Counted from the stretch's first letter, positions 37,221 through 50,200 are shown. The stretch is DNA of 64,000 bases from Kalaharituber pfeilii (GCA_015179045.1 WHUZ01000094.1:158770-222769); one strand, 5' to 3'. The notes: generated by a model not told the origin, from the letters alone. Translations and numbers: made by a program.

Positions 37221-39215
37221 GCGCTGAATTTGATAGACATGACAGGTCCGGCCCAACAGCATGAGATGCCGCAGAATGAGTTGAATTTCATAGATATGGC
37301 AGGTCCGGCCCTACGGCCTCAAGTGAAGAAGAATGAGCTCAATTTCACAGGTATAGCAGGCCCCACCCACTGCCGCGAGATGAGGTAGAGTGAGCTGAAT
37401 TTGATAGGCATGGAGGGCCCGACCCGACGGCTTGAGATAAGGTGATTTGACATGCATGGCTGAGCTAATCTTGATAGGTATAGCAGGTATGGCCCAACGG
37501 TGTGAGATGAGGTCAATTTGACATACATGGCACTCGCCATAGCCTACAAGGCGGCATGCGAGTAATGACATAAAAAAAAAAAAAAAAAAAAGACATACAT
37601 GGCAGGCTCCGGCCCAACGGCGTGAGATGAGTCAGAATGAATTCAATTTGACAGGTATGGCAGATCCGACCCACCAGCATAAGATGAGGTAGAAGGAGCT
37701 GAGGTAGAATGAGCTGAATTTGACAGGTATTGCAGGCCTGACCTGATGGTGTGGAATGAGCAGAACTTGATAGGTATGGCAGGTCCGGCCTGCCAGTGTG
37801 AGATGAGGTGAATTTGACACACATGGCTGGCCCGATCCGATAGCACGGGATGATGCAGAATGAGCTGAATTTGACATGTATAGCTAGCCCAATCCGACGG
37901 CACGAGATGATGCAGGATGAGCTGAATTTGACAGGTAGAGCAGGTCTGAGCTGATGGCGTGAAATGAGGTAGAATGAGCTCAATTTGACAGCTATGGCAG
38001 ATCTGACCCGCTGGTATAAGATGTGGCAGAACGAGCTGCAGTAGAATGAGCTGAATTTGACAGGTTTGGCAGGTTCGATCTGACAGTGCGAGGGGAGGTA
38101 GAATGTGCTTAACTTGACATAGATGGCAGGCCTGATCCAGGGCACGAAATGATGCAGAATGTGCTGAGTTGAATTCGACAGGTATGGCTGGTACGGCCCG
38201 ACAGCGCAAGATGAGGTAGAATGAGCTGAATCTGAGAGGTATAGCAGCTGCCGTCTGACGTCGTGAAATGAGGCAGAATGAGCTGAATTTAACAAGTATG
38301 GCTAGTGCAGCCCGACGTCATGAGATGATGTAGGATGAGCTCAGTTTCACAGGTATGGCAGGTTCGACCTTCGGGCGCGAGATGAGATAGAATGACCTGA
38401 ATTTTACCGGCATAGCAGGTAGGGCCCAATGGCGTGAAATGAGCTGAATTCGACAGGTATGGCCAACACTGGAGGAGTCAGTAGAATGGAGGCAAAGATT
38501 GCGGGTGCTACGAGGCAGCAGGCACACAGAGAGAGGAGAGGTGGAAGGGAGAACGAATGTGCGTTGACCAGGAAAGTTTACATACAGGCAGGTAGGAGAG
38601 GTATATATGGACGGGAGAGAGTGAACAGCAGTAGCAAATACGACTATTGCATGAACTTGAACATGATGAAAATAGAAACAGACATGACGACATGGAAGAG
38701 CGCTATAGAATGCTGTAGCATGATGTAGAGCGCTGTAGAGCTGTGGATGTTGGCGCGGTTCGAGAGCGTTCTGTGGCTCGGGTCGATCACTGCATTGTAG
38801 TTACCAGGAAGTAACCCCTGTTAATTCCTATTGCGGCGTGACATAGCTGGTACGACCGGACGGCGCGAAATGAGGTAGAATGAGCTAAATTCTCGAGGTA
38901 TAGCAGCTGCAGTGCGAGATCGTGAAATGAGGTACAATGAGCTGAATTTGACAGGTATAGCAGGTTCAACCCGATGGCGCGAATGAGATGAAGTTGACAA
39001 GTATGCCTGGTACGGCCCGACAGCGTGAAATGAGCTGAATTTGACCGGTATAGATGGCACGGCCCGATGGTTCAAGATGATGCAGAATGAGCTGAATTTG
39101 ACAGATGTGGTAGGCTCGAGCTGATGCTACAAGATGAGGCAGAATGAGCCGAACCTGACACCTATGGCAGTCCCCACCCGAGGCATGAGATGATGCACAA
39201 TGAGCTGACTATAGC
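37221..39215. repeat. Minisatellite of 57-bp units, about 2 kb
   Basis: Consecutive units begin at 37225, 37282, 37339 and 37396, exactly 57 bp apart. They share GAATTTGACAGGTATGGCAGG, then a CCCGACGG-type part and GAGATGAGGTAGAATGAGCT. Copies vary by substitutions and small indels. The array is broken by unrelated sequence at about 38462-38830 and by a micro-retroposon at 37533-37591. Because 57 is a multiple of three, the minus strand stays open in more than one frame (up to 260 codons); these frames show no protein-like conservation and are not called genes. Confidence 0.9.
37520..37604 (+). mobile_element. Micro-retroposon copy E with 13-bp target-site duplication
   Basis: The exact 13-mer GACATACATGGCA stands at 37520-37532 and 37592-37604. 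Between them is a short body (CTCGCCATAGCCTACAAGG, then CGGCATGCGAG) and about 20 As. The body aligns with copies A and B in start, order and length but is more diverged. The target is a unit of the minisatellite. Confidence 0.75.
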
Positions 39216-42200
39216 TTTTTATTTATTTATATAGCTGTAAAAAAGTAAAAAATAGAATTTAATAAATTCTTAAAGTTAACTTTAAATACCTCTAACAGCT
39301 ATAAGAGACTAGTCTTGCTCCTAAGCGGAGCAACACCCATGCATGAAAGTCCGCTTAGTCAGCGTCTGGTTACGAGACTAATAAGAGACCATAAAAAAGC
39401 TAACTCCTACTTCTTATTTCCTATAGTACTATTCTACTAGTACTTCTTAATAATATAGTTTTGTACTTTACATGTCCATTATGTAAGTGCCTACACCCAA
39501 CATACTACATATCCACCTTCTTCTTAATCACCTTCTTAGTATTTGCCACACTCTTCTCACCATACTCTTCTCGCCACACCCTTCTAGCTTTACCCACCGG
39601 CTTCAATATGCTTCACGCTGGACCTAACATTACAATCTATCTAATATTCCATTGTTACTTAACGCAGCAAATTCTATCTCTGCCGGCCCCCAAGACTTTC
39701 TCTCCAGTTCCATGCATTTATTAAGAATATACTGGATATTGCATAATTACTCATGCTTCAGGAAATGCTTGCACGGCTTATTTTCACTGATCCCATACGC
39801 ATTGCCAGAAGCCTGTCTGACTGGAAATACCCTACGAACCAGAATATATTTGCCCCAGTCTTATGTCAATGTTGTCTGACCTCAGTTCTTGAACCCTCCC
39901 TATTGGCCTCCGAGATTTGCCCGCACGGGCAAAGCTCCAGCAAAATGCAGCGTCCATGGTTTACATCTCCTGTAGAGAGGGATATTCTATTCTTGATCTA
40001 CTATCAAATTCAGGTTGAGTTATATTACAGTACATTAATTTACATATACAAGCACACCTTCAGAATATCTGGAGCGTCGATTCTCTGGTCGCTCGCTTAC
40101 TGTGAGAATGTTTTTTCTCCCCCCTGACATAACGGATAAGAAAACGGAAATAGATTGCATCACATTTTTCTGGAGGTGGCATCCTTGTTTCTCACGTTGA
40201 AAATTGACATTGAACCAAGTCAAGATAAGTCTTCAAATAACGACTGGCTAATGAGCTAAGACATGAGGCATCCTTTGCATTTCCGCATAAATAATACCAA
40301 ACATGTGATGATTTTATATGACTCGAAACATGGAGAGCATCGACGTCGACTATATCGATGCCATTTTTTTTCTTCTCTCGACTGAGGCATCGGCAAGGAC
40401 CGATCAACGCTTAACTCCGATATCACACTGGTTTACCCTCAGAATAGTGCAGAGTCTGATACAGATTGCAGTATGGGTCATACTCATCAGCCCTAATTAG
40501 TCCACCGTATACGCTGCATGCAATAATAAAGGTGAAGTTGAAGCTGCATAGAAGCTGAACGATGCATATGGTACGTGTCACACCGACGAAACCTGCCACC
40601 CTGTGTATCGATGCATTAATCAACACTTCCTCACATTGTACCGTATAGCACAAGACCCTCTTGAGCCCGTAGGGATTACTTCTATCCATTTCTTTCTCTG
40701 CCTCTCTAATCAGCCTGTTATTCGGCTTCAAGTTTCACAACAGGACAATTTCAGCTGATTCCATAAACTGGAATGTACAGCTTACGAAACATCCCAGTAC
40801 CTGCAGAAACAAATACACCGATCGTCACCGATTTACCGATTCCCCGATCCTACAACCTCATTATCAAAACGTATCCAACAGCATTGTTTCACGAATCCCA
40901 CTTCTCACATAAGTCGTGTGGGGCCCAACTAGCAGTATCCAGAAAGAGTTCCATTGAATCTCCTGAATATCAATCGTAAGGAAAAGAAATAAGAATTGGA
41001 ATACTAACCGTTTTCATTCCCATGATGATTGATACGTTTCCGGTTTCCGTTCCCTCATTTATCTGCCGTACCCTCGTATATCGAACACCTTCGATCGTAT
41101 CAGGCACCAAGATGGAGAATAAGGAAGAACGAGGAACCAGGAAATGCAAAAGGCCTCAACACCCGTCCACCGTCATTCAAGCCACTACTCGATGGAGAAG
41201 ATACTGAGACCGCTGTGGATCTCTACACTGTCTTGTGCTCCACCGGCTCATTCCTGAGGCCCCCCTACCCCGCGGCTCAATTGAGCCTGGCAGCCACCTT
41301 CCAGCATTCTCCCGGCGGCAAAGTCCTCGATGCGTACTTAGCTCAATCCAATGGCTTTCCATACCAGCTGAATATGTATCAGGGTCCTGCTCCAATTGTC
41401 TTAGAAAACTACACCCTTGGCCGCTATTCCCGGAGTTTCCCACTTTACTTCCCGCGCCTGATATGAATCCCCACACAAAAGTGCTCATACAGCCTCAGAG
41501 CACCTAGGTAGGAGTTCCTCCCTTTTTCTGTTCTTACCGTGTTAGTCTGGTTTTATGTTAAGCCACTTGAGACTGAGCTCGAGAATGAGAGTGGTACCGA
41601 GACTTAGGTGGAGTGGTGCTCGCGCTGCCCCGGAAAAGCAAGTTTGGGCAGCACTGAAGATGTTATGATATCAGAGTTACTTGTTCTTTAGGTCTTAAAG
41701 CTGATTGATTCTAGGAAGTTAGTACGGTACGGGTAGTATACTGAACTTCCTCGTTCTAAGTGCCAGGCAAATGAGGGTTGAGAGATGCTGGTAAGCTCTC
41801 TCCTGTGTAATTTTTTGGGGGGGGTACTTAGAATTTTAATTCCTTTCAATAATTCTTTTTTTCTCCCCCTAATCTACAATTCTCGTGCTGCGATGCGCTG
41901 AGCCGTGCGTGCGTTGCGCCGTGCGCGCTTGCGTTTGCGTGAGGCCTGCATTGTGGAGTACTTGCTTGTTGTGCTCTATCCGCGCGATATTATATTCGGG
42001 ACGAGGCTAATTGTGTTCTTACTTGCATAGAGATGTACATATAGAGCACGCACAGCAGGTTTACCTATAGCACTCCATGGCTATATCGCGATTATGTATG
42101 TGATCGAGGTGCGGGAGTGGAACTAGGTAGATTTGATTCGACAATTGGGATGGCTAACATGGGAATCCCGCACTATCAAGTGCATATGTCTTCAACCCCC

Positions 42201-44398
42201 CACTTTCTTACCCCGCTATGGCAAATAAATCTACAATGTGCAGCGTGGAGGCAGTGGTCTCGCTCACGGACTGTGGAGTGCGTATATGAAGGCGGCTTGG
42301 TACTGTATGAAGACTGCTAATGTGATGTATATAATATAGTTGCAGATGTACAAAGTCTCGTGCCTCGAAGAACAGACCGCTTTGCCAATTGGAACATCTG
42401 TGTATGTTCTATTTGTGCCATATTGTAACAATATAAAGCAGTGATTCTCGTTTGTACAGCACTTAAGCTCGTGCCCGCTGAAGCTGGAGGTTTGCAGGTA
42501 AAAGCTGTCTATGTTAGGTATAGCTGGCAGTATCACAGCGGGTATGTACAGTACCGCACTACTCCATAGCACGCTCTTAGGTCTTCGGGGCGGGGGTTGT
42601 CCACCCGTAGGTGGACGTGTAAATATATATGGCAATAATCTATATATGGCTGCACTTGCAGTATACTGCTAATTGCTACCTAGCGAAACGAAATTCTCGA
42701 AGTTTGACCAGTAAGACAACAAGATACAATCACGTGCATGTCAGGCAAATCGAGCAATGGCCAATTGACCAATTGGGGCCCTGGATACATAAGCTACTTA
42801 ACTGTCTTACTTTTCCATGTTCTTTAGTTCCGATCCGATCCGCTGCCGCGCCTCGGCCAGCGGGTAAGGCCCAGTGTATAGGTAATTGTAAAGTACGTTC
42901 TCCCCGTGTCCCCCACTCCCTCCCGTGCCTTTTTCTTTTCGACAATTATGCGGATCTGGTTGGTATACTGGGGATCGATATGTAGCGGAGAGTAGAAGGC
43001 CTGTACGCGAGTACATGTAGCTATGTATATGTTGTATCGGGGATGAAGGTGGAGGGGGGATTGGGTCGTTAGATGGCACACATACGTGCGGAGACGTACC
43101 AATAGGTGATAGCTATTGGGTCGATCTATTAATTAAGCCAAATGAGATCATGAATAGATAGTAGAATTTTATACACAGACAAAAAGTTGGCAAAAAGTTG
43201 GTCAAAAGATTCACACTACCAAAGAAGCGTGTCACGTGACATAACCGTACGGCGTTGGAAAAGTTGAGGCTACATGGGGGGGGGGGGGAAGCAAAGTCGT
43301 ATCGAACAAATGATTGAAACTGGAAAGAAAAAAAAGGCCTCTACATTTCAAGCATCGCACAGAGTAGTCTCATTCCAAGCCGCAATGGCACTCTCCGCAA
43401 TCAGAGTTATTCTCGAAAAATCTTTCTTACAGAAGATTCTCTTTTGTTCTGTATATTTTTCCTGTCTACAGAAAAAATTTAAAAAAAATGAAAGAGAAAT
43501 TTACAATCCCCAAATCCCCCCCCAAAAATGCCTTCCCATCCAAAATGCAGGACGCAACCCCTTCGATATCCCCGACCCAAGATCAAACCATCCATATACC
43601 GTAACCTAACCAAAAAAAAAAAAAGACACATATCCTTCATCCACTCAAAAGAAACGGAAAAAAAAAAAAAAGAAAAGAAAAATTCCCCATGAACCCCAGA
43701 CAAAGAAAAAGAAAAAAAAAAAAAGGGCATGTGAATTACAATTCCAATATTTTAAACGACCGAAAATATTAGACAAGAAAAAAAAAAAAAAAAAAAAAGG
43801 AACGCCCAGACGCTTTATATATCCCCGAAGAATTTTTTTTTCCTTCATTGCAAAGTTGCATATTTGTTGGCTGAGGCAGAAAAGAGGTAGTACTAGTGTG
43901 ACTTCGTGGACCTATGACCGCTCACTCCTTTCTCTTGAACCCTGTCCCTTTGCAAAGAGAGATGTTTGTAAAATGGGAAAAAAGCATGTGCCTTTCGAAT
44001 GAAACCCCAACAGAAAAAATGAAAAGGGTACTAAAAAATACAAAAAAAATATAATCCCCGGTGGTAGATGCAAAAAGGAAGCGAAAGAAAAGAGTTATAT
44101 GAGTACAAATGGCGAGAAGAAATAAAATCGTTAAGTGGTATTCCCAAAACAGCCGGAAGAAAAAATGAAATGATAAAGGTGGCAATAATGTTGACAGTAC
44201 AATGATCATGACCGTTAATGAGCAAATCTTTCTAAATGAGTTGCGCCGTGTTGGAATTTCGTGGACAAGAACGCATTGGTGCTTTTTAATTTTCTTTCCC
44301 CGATTAATGCTGCGACTCCAATTATTCGGAACAACTCCGTAGATAGTCAAACAAAAAGGAAAAAAGCAGTAGGAAAAGGCGTTCGCTGTGGGTGTAAC
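39216..44398. other. Gene-poor region with AT-rich patches and A-tracts
   Basis: Just after the minisatellite, about 39216-39300 is AT-rich. A 9-bp inverted pair (CTAAGCGGA at 39321-39329, TCCGCTTAG at 39350-39358) could form a hairpin. The 145-codon frame at 41029-41466 (DTETAVDLYTVLCSTGSFL) has protein-like parts but no recognised family. A GC-rich patch of GTGCG-type repeats lies near 41885-41945. The 3' side holds A-tracts downstream of the cyclin gene. Confidence 0.4.
43601..43800. repeat. A-rich low-complexity tracts
   Basis: Four A-runs of 12-22 bases lie within 200 bp, separated by short AAAGAAA-type spacers. The Phe-rich frames on the minus strand are artefacts. No micro-retroposon body was found next to any of these tracts. 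Confidence 0.85.
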
Positions 44399-45588
44399 TT
44401 ATACACCCGCAAGTACAGCTGCCGGTCGATGGAACTCCTTTGGCATCCGTGGTTGTATCGCGGGTGTTCCAAGCATGACTTGCCTTGCCGCGATGGCTCG
44501 TAGGATCTGTACTTGTCGCTCCATTGTTGCCTTGTCGACGTTGAGTTCAAAGTTGACCAGGAAGCAGAAGCCTGAAGGATTGTTAGTTACTGTCATCACG
44601 GTGAAGAATGTTGGATTGTCAAGGTGACTTACTGACTTCGAGCCTCGACAGCTCATTCTCGCTAAGTCCACCGACTTTGGCAAACCTCTTATGTGAGTGT
44701 GAGAGGTCTTCCAACGACTTGCTGGCAACTCTTAACGCTGCAAGGACTAATCGGTGAACATTGTAACGTGTGATGGGAAGTACTCGGTCGATGACGGCCA
44801 GTCTGTGAAGATATACTGAGGCAGCAATGTACACAGCAGTGGACATCGGGCAGAAGCGATGTATCCTATATTCAAAGGTTAGGTAAACTCTCAGACTTCA
44901 GTTACAAGCGGAATACAAACCTGAAGATGTATTCCTCAATTGGGATCTCTGGCACCGACTTGCTCCAGAATTTCCGTGTAATGGCACCATACTGGATCGC
45001 ATTGTCGACTCCAGCGGCAATGAACTTTCCCTCTTCCTCCTCTTCTAATTTCTGAGCTCGTCGCTTCTTGACCTTGACACCATCCACATCATCAGCCCCT
45101 TCGGAGGGGAAGGCGAATCCTGACGCTAGTGGAGACTGAGCGTCCATGTTTGGAGAGTCGGATGGTGATTGCAGGGTGTTGTCATGCACGGCAGTCAGTT
45201 CTGGGGAGGATGGAACGCTCAGTGGTGGGGTCGGTGGGACGTCGCCTGTGAATGAGACCAGCACCTCTATTGACCTTGCCAGAAGGGTCAAGGCAACTGT
45301 TGGTGCGAGCTTGAAGACATCTCTGTCGTCTGGTGTCAGGATGCTGGAAAGGGGCGGAGTTGAAGGGGCTGAGCTGCCTCTGGATGATGTAGGAGTGTGA
45401 TGCCTCATGGTTGGTTCTGTTGGTGAGTGGCCCTCGGGGCAACTAGAGCTGTCTGGTAGTGTAGGCTGCGAAGCTGAGCTGTGTTTGGGCAGGGTAAGTG
45501 GTGATGGTGATGGTGATGGTCGTGATCCAGAATTGAGGATAGTGGGAGGGCGAGGAGATGAAATATGTAGCTCGGATAGTGAAGTCAT
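44399..45588 (-). CDS. PHO80: Pho80-like cyclin (Pho85-type CDK partner)
   Basis: Three exons read on the minus strand, 45588-44921, 44865-44633 and 44571-44399, encode about 357 residues. Introns are 55 and 61 nt (donors GTTTGT and GTAAGT, each with a CTAAC element before the acceptor). Splicing gives EEYIFRYIHRFCPMSTAV and RLEVSFCFLVNFELNV, both typical of the Pho80/PCL cyclin fold. The N-terminal half is Ser/Pro-rich, with the family-type text GDVPPTPPLS. The cyclin box runs from about residue 200 to 335 and includes YNVHRLVLAALRVASK and FAKVGGLSENELSRLEV. Such cyclins bind Pho85-like kinases and control phosphate-starvation and other nutrient responses. ATG 45588 (MTSLSELHI) is chosen; in-frame upstream codons are Pro-rich and overlap a poly-G tract. 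Other PCL subgroups cannot be excluded. Confidence 0.87.
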
Positions 45589-45813
45589 TGTAGAGGGAGG
45601 AGGGGGGGTCCGATATTTCAACCGTTGGCGGGGGGGATATAAAGATTCAATGTGGGTAGAGCGTGTGTGTGGTGTACTGTGGAGTACCCTAATGGGAGGG
45701 AGGCACATGGGTTCGTTGCCGGCGTGCGAAGGGGCAGAAGCCGCCACGGCCGAAGCTAAAGCAGTGCAGTCTGTGCTGTGGTGGCAGGGGGAGGGCGACT
45801 GGGGGGGGGTGAA

Positions 45814-45835
45814 GGGGGGGGGGGGGGGGGGGGGG
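45814..45835. repeat. 22-base guanine run upstream of the cyclin gene
   Basis: An unbroken run of 22 Gs on the + strand, with further G-runs at 45801-45809 and 45896-45903. It lies about 230 bp upstream of the cyclin start codon. G-quadruplex formation is possible. Homopolymers of this length are also prone to sequencing error. Confidence 0.85.
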
Positions 45836-46220
45836 AGAGGGGGGTCAGGCCCAGGGGGTTGCGAACGTGAACCCTGGGAAGGGCAGGCCGAATTGGGGGG
45901 GGGGTCGAAGGGTCCAATAGCACTAGCTGAAGCTGCGCTGGGCGCAGGGGTGCGGGCACAGGTCTCTCGCGGAAGATGCGAGGGCACGCCCCGACAATGT
46001 GATTGTGGTGGGTTGCGCTCTGGGTAATCCTGCAGGCGCAGGGGGGTGCCTCTCGCTATCCCCCGTTCGCGCTAGGCGTGCGGGCGCTGGTGTGGGTGTG
46101 GAGGAGCGAGCAAGCCGAGCGCTGGAGGAGCAGAGTCCAGGCTGCAGCTAAATGTCGTCTGCAAAGGGTCCTTCCTCCTCCCTAGACTATCATAGCAGGA
46201 GCTGGGCTGCGCTCCCAGCT

Positions 46221-46254
46221 GCGGGCGGCGGGCAGGCGGGCGGGCGGGCGGGCG
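46221..46254. repeat. GGGC tetranucleotide repeat
   Basis: GCGGGCGGCGGGCAGG followed by five GCGG-type units, in the GC-rich region ahead of the cyclin gene. Confidence 0.85.
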
Positions 46255-47109
46255 TATGCTGTTGGCACTCGTGGGCTCTTGACGCCGAGGCGGGCGAATC
46301 GCGCTGGGGCTGCAAGTGTGGGGCTCGCCCGCCAATGTGTGACGGTGGAGGAGGAACCCCCGTACTGGCACGGGCAGATGCGTATTGGGCGCTGGGCGGC
46401 TGCTGGCTTCAGCACGTATGACTTAGGTGCTGCTGCTGCGCTGCTTCTTCCGTCGGGTTGATATTGCGCTGCGTCGCAGTTTTAATGCTGCATTGGATTG
46501 TGTCGCTACGACAGGCTGCGCGCGACGGCGATGATGTCGTCTGGCAGGCTGGGCCAAGGCAGCGCGAGTGGCCGGGCAGTACGCTTAGAGCCGTTGATGT
46601 GCCTGCCTATGTTCAATGTGCTCTACATCCAAGACGGCGACGATCATGATCAAGAAAGGCTCGAAAAGAGCCGAACATTGCCAGAAAACAAGTACTGTGG
46701 CATGCGACCGCTGTCTAAGTCTGGTTGCGAAACTAGTACTGTGGTAGAATCCGATCCAGCGTGGTATGAGATCTTGAGTTTCGTCTCCCGTGCTGTACTG
46801 TACGTGCAGAAAGATGCACTTCAAATTTGAAGAAGCAAAAAATTGGTCGTTAGCTTCCATGCTCTAGCTACGCTCGTACTCGACTTATGCACTTGACGAG
46901 AGTGAAGAGTCATCATCAGAATAAGCAGGGCAGGGGGTGGGTGGAAAACGGTATGGAGGAAATGGTAAAATTCCTGCCTGCCAAACGAAAAAGAAACAAG
47001 GCCGTTGACCGAGGCTTAATACCAGTAACCGCCATATGGCGCTGTCACTGAAGCCAGGAACTTCGATTATTATCATAGGGGTAGCAACCCTAAAGCAATA
47101 TGCTTCCCA

Positions 47110-47227
47110 ATTGATCAAACATCGACAGGATTTGGGCCCTGAAACTGAGGGTATCAATAAGCCTGATATGCGAGATGCTGAGCCCAATCCATACTGGCGC
47201 CACCCATGACAGGCTTGTGATCAGTAA
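47110..47227. repeat. Dispersed repeat, copy 2 (empty target site)
   Basis: Homologous to 31840-32036 without the insert: GGTATCAATAAGCCTGATAT runs straight into GCGAGATGCTGAGCCC. It therefore shows the pre-insertion state of the site used by micro-retroposon copy D. It has one AATAAGCCTGATAT, where the occupied copy has two. Confidence 0.78.
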
Positions 47228-50200
47228 GTACTTCAATACTAGTAGTTACAGCTTTTAAAAGCTGGGACCCTCTATATCTTCGAAAGGCAATAATCTGATA
47301 TATCACAATATGCAACTGCAGATATACTTCACGAGACGAGTCACATTTGGTGCATTTGATTCTATGCGTCTCGACTAAGCTGAGATCGCCTTCCTCTCCC
47401 ACAAATCTACACAGGGATCAGCGGCCAAGCCCGTAACTTCCGTAAACTAGACTGCGTTACAGTTTAACCACATGCGTAGGCAAATCCAAGAGGTCTGGAG
47501 GTGGGGGTGACATGACGGACAATGCAGTAACTTCATTCGCTGCATCTTGGTTCATTTTCCTGATCATTCTCTTGCAGCAAAGCTGCATATCGTAGTCCTG
47601 TGGGGGAGGGGGTTGTCATCTCATGTTCACATCCCAAGAGTTGAACACAAGAATCTCAATTCATGTAGCTGATCGCCCAAGTGTCCTGCAGTCTCACTGA
47701 ATATCCAATCGCCGATGCATAGAATGAAGGAAGGTACAACGCAGAAAAAGAAAGAGTTCAGCAGTACCATAGGAACCTCATGCTTAAGAAAGGAACGTGC
47801 TTTCTGGCTGAATGTCACACCCACGGCCACTCTACTACTTTTAGAGTCTATCTTTCTGGGTTTAGTTTCCCGAATAAATCAATGTGTTTTGCCCTTTTAG
47901 AGGAATCGTGGTTGGCTTTTCCTCACTTACCAGCTCTGGGCAGCATCATCAATTTACTCCTCTTGTTTTCGCCCCTAATCTCCAGGGACAATAATTTCTC
48001 CACAGTTTTTTTTTCCCCATTTACTTTCCCATATGTATGGAACTTATGGAATACCCCATGATCTATCCCCTTACGTCTTATGGTGCTTCAGCCGTAATTG
48101 CCGATAAGTTAAATCAAATATTTGAAATTTTCGCATAATGGTAACATGTTTTTGTACCAACAAGAAGGTAAAAAGTACATAGAGTGGGTACTCGTTTCTG
48201 CAATTGCGATCACAATTCCTGGTTCCTATGCATTACATTGCAGGGCGATGCGCATGTTAGTGCCGCATGTTAGTGCTAGGAGATGACCATCAGCAAATTA
48301 AACCTCATGATTGTATTGTAATACTCAAGCGCGATGAATTCCACCGAGATGGCTTGCTCGCAGACAGTAGCTGTTGTTGCAGGTGTCCTGCAAAGCATTC
48401 GTACATCGAAGCATGTAAGTATCATGCATGATTCAATCTCGCACTGTCACTGAGCTTTGTGGGGAAACGATGCTTGCGCTGCTTCGGAAAGCACCAGCGG
48501 GAGCGCACCAATCTAACTCTTGTAATCTGACTGCCGTTAACTTGCAAGCCAAAAACCTTGTTAGGTCCTCTCGTAAGTATCACATATGGCCCCTCCTGAT
48601 ACTAGACTTTCTCGCTGGTCGCCGGTGTGTATGATGGTCGGTTCCAGCGAAACTTGTTTTTTGACACAAAGTTCCCTGTACATTTAGCTTAAGCATCGGT
48701 CGTACTGCACGAGTAGTCGGCTATATACCACACACAAAGTTCAGGGAAGAAACGTACCCAGAGTCCAGCTGCAGGGTCCTTACCGCATAAGCTTAAGCTT
48801 GATGACACCACAAGGACACGCAGCCGCTTGCTACCACAGTTTGATAGGCCCCAAATCATGGATTGCCTTCCAATTGCTTCGTCTGGTTGCACTATCTCCC
48901 TGTCGGGGCCAGCTGCTCAAGCGTTAAATTAGAAAGAGTTGATGTTAGCGGATCAGGCTACCTCTATGCTTCACATTGTCAAATTCAAGTAAACCGATCA
49001 TACCAAGAGCTTAAAGTGACGGGAGTCGTCGAACGTGAGTCTCAAATGAGGACATTTATCTATGAGTGGCCAAGCTACAAAGGAGTGTATCCAAGATGGA
49101 GGTATGACCCTCGTCAATCTTGAAACGATGGCAACTTGAGGTAAGAAGTGCACTCCTCACCGAAGTTAGACATGCTTTGGATCTAATTGCCTTGACAGCT
49201 GGCGATGAATATGAATATAATTATTCAAAAATTATAAACAATTGTTGACTAGAATTTCGATCGTGAGCTGAACGAACTAACGATCCTGTAGAACGCTGAG
49301 CCGCTAGTATCCATTTACGCTATACGCGATACAAGTCCTGCAGTCTGCTTCTTTTTTTTTCTTTTTCGAGTAGAGGGACCTGTACTTGTCATTCATCACG
49401 CTTTCATGTCTCCTTGTAAGAACGAATCGCCATATCCCTGAAGTGATGCTCTAGAAGGGAGAAGTATGGCAACGCTGGTGATGTGAGTACTTGGCATTTT
49501 ACTGCCCTTCCAAAAGGATGTACCATGGTGAAAAGTGACACGAGATATCGATCGCTAGGGGTATAAAAATTTGTACCATAAGCACTTGCAATGTTGCCTT
49601 AAGAAACTTGGCTTTTTGCTGGAGAGAGAGGAGGGCGAAGGATGTGCAGTATAGAGGAGGCAGGGACGCGAAGCTTTTGCAACTGGTTCGGCTGGTGAGA
49701 GACGATTACCGGGAATGGAAGTGTGTTGTTGCTTACGTAAACTTAGATGTGTAATGAACCGTCACGTGAGTCTAGAAAATGAAGGGTGGATCTACTGTGC
49801 CCAGAAGGGTTACGAAACTACCCAGAAGGTAGCCTCGTCCCCCCCAGGTGACCTCTAAATCAAGGTTTAAGTACCAGACAAGTACATACTTGCAGTCCAC
49901 GTGGTGTGCTTCCGAATTAATAAGGCTGGGTTAGTCCCTTACCAAGGGCAATCTACGAGGCTCGGTTGAATGTAGCTCTGTGACTCTAGTAGACCAAGCA
50001 CAAAACAAACCCCAGATTATTCCCCCGACGCTATACCCCATGAACAAGTTGTTGATTACGATCACTCTACAAGCATCGATCACGGTGGGCTCGGATTGAT
50101 GATTTGGCGCTTGATGGTCCAACTTATTTGGATCACCAGCCAAAAGAACGTGCACACATGCGTTCAATTAAGTCAACAGACTACATAAGTACAGTCAAGG

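Noticed and set aside
37513..38295. 260-codon minus-strand frame in the minisatellite as a repeat protein
   Set aside because: Several frames are open at once because the unit is 57 bp. The repeat is explained at DNA level, there is no start or promoter context, and copies carry frame-breaking indels.
37221..39215. CRISPR-like array
   Set aside because: The units are contiguous 57-bp repeats without unique spacers, in a fungal genome. This is a minisatellite.
41029..41466. 145-codon frame joined to 40773-40979 by a TACTAAC-containing intron
   Set aside because: The GTAAGG donor and perfect TACTAAC are present, but the nearest acceptor brings an immediate stop and the frames do not connect.
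43479..43848. Phe-rich minus-strand frames
   Set aside because: They are due to A-tracts downstream of the cyclin gene.
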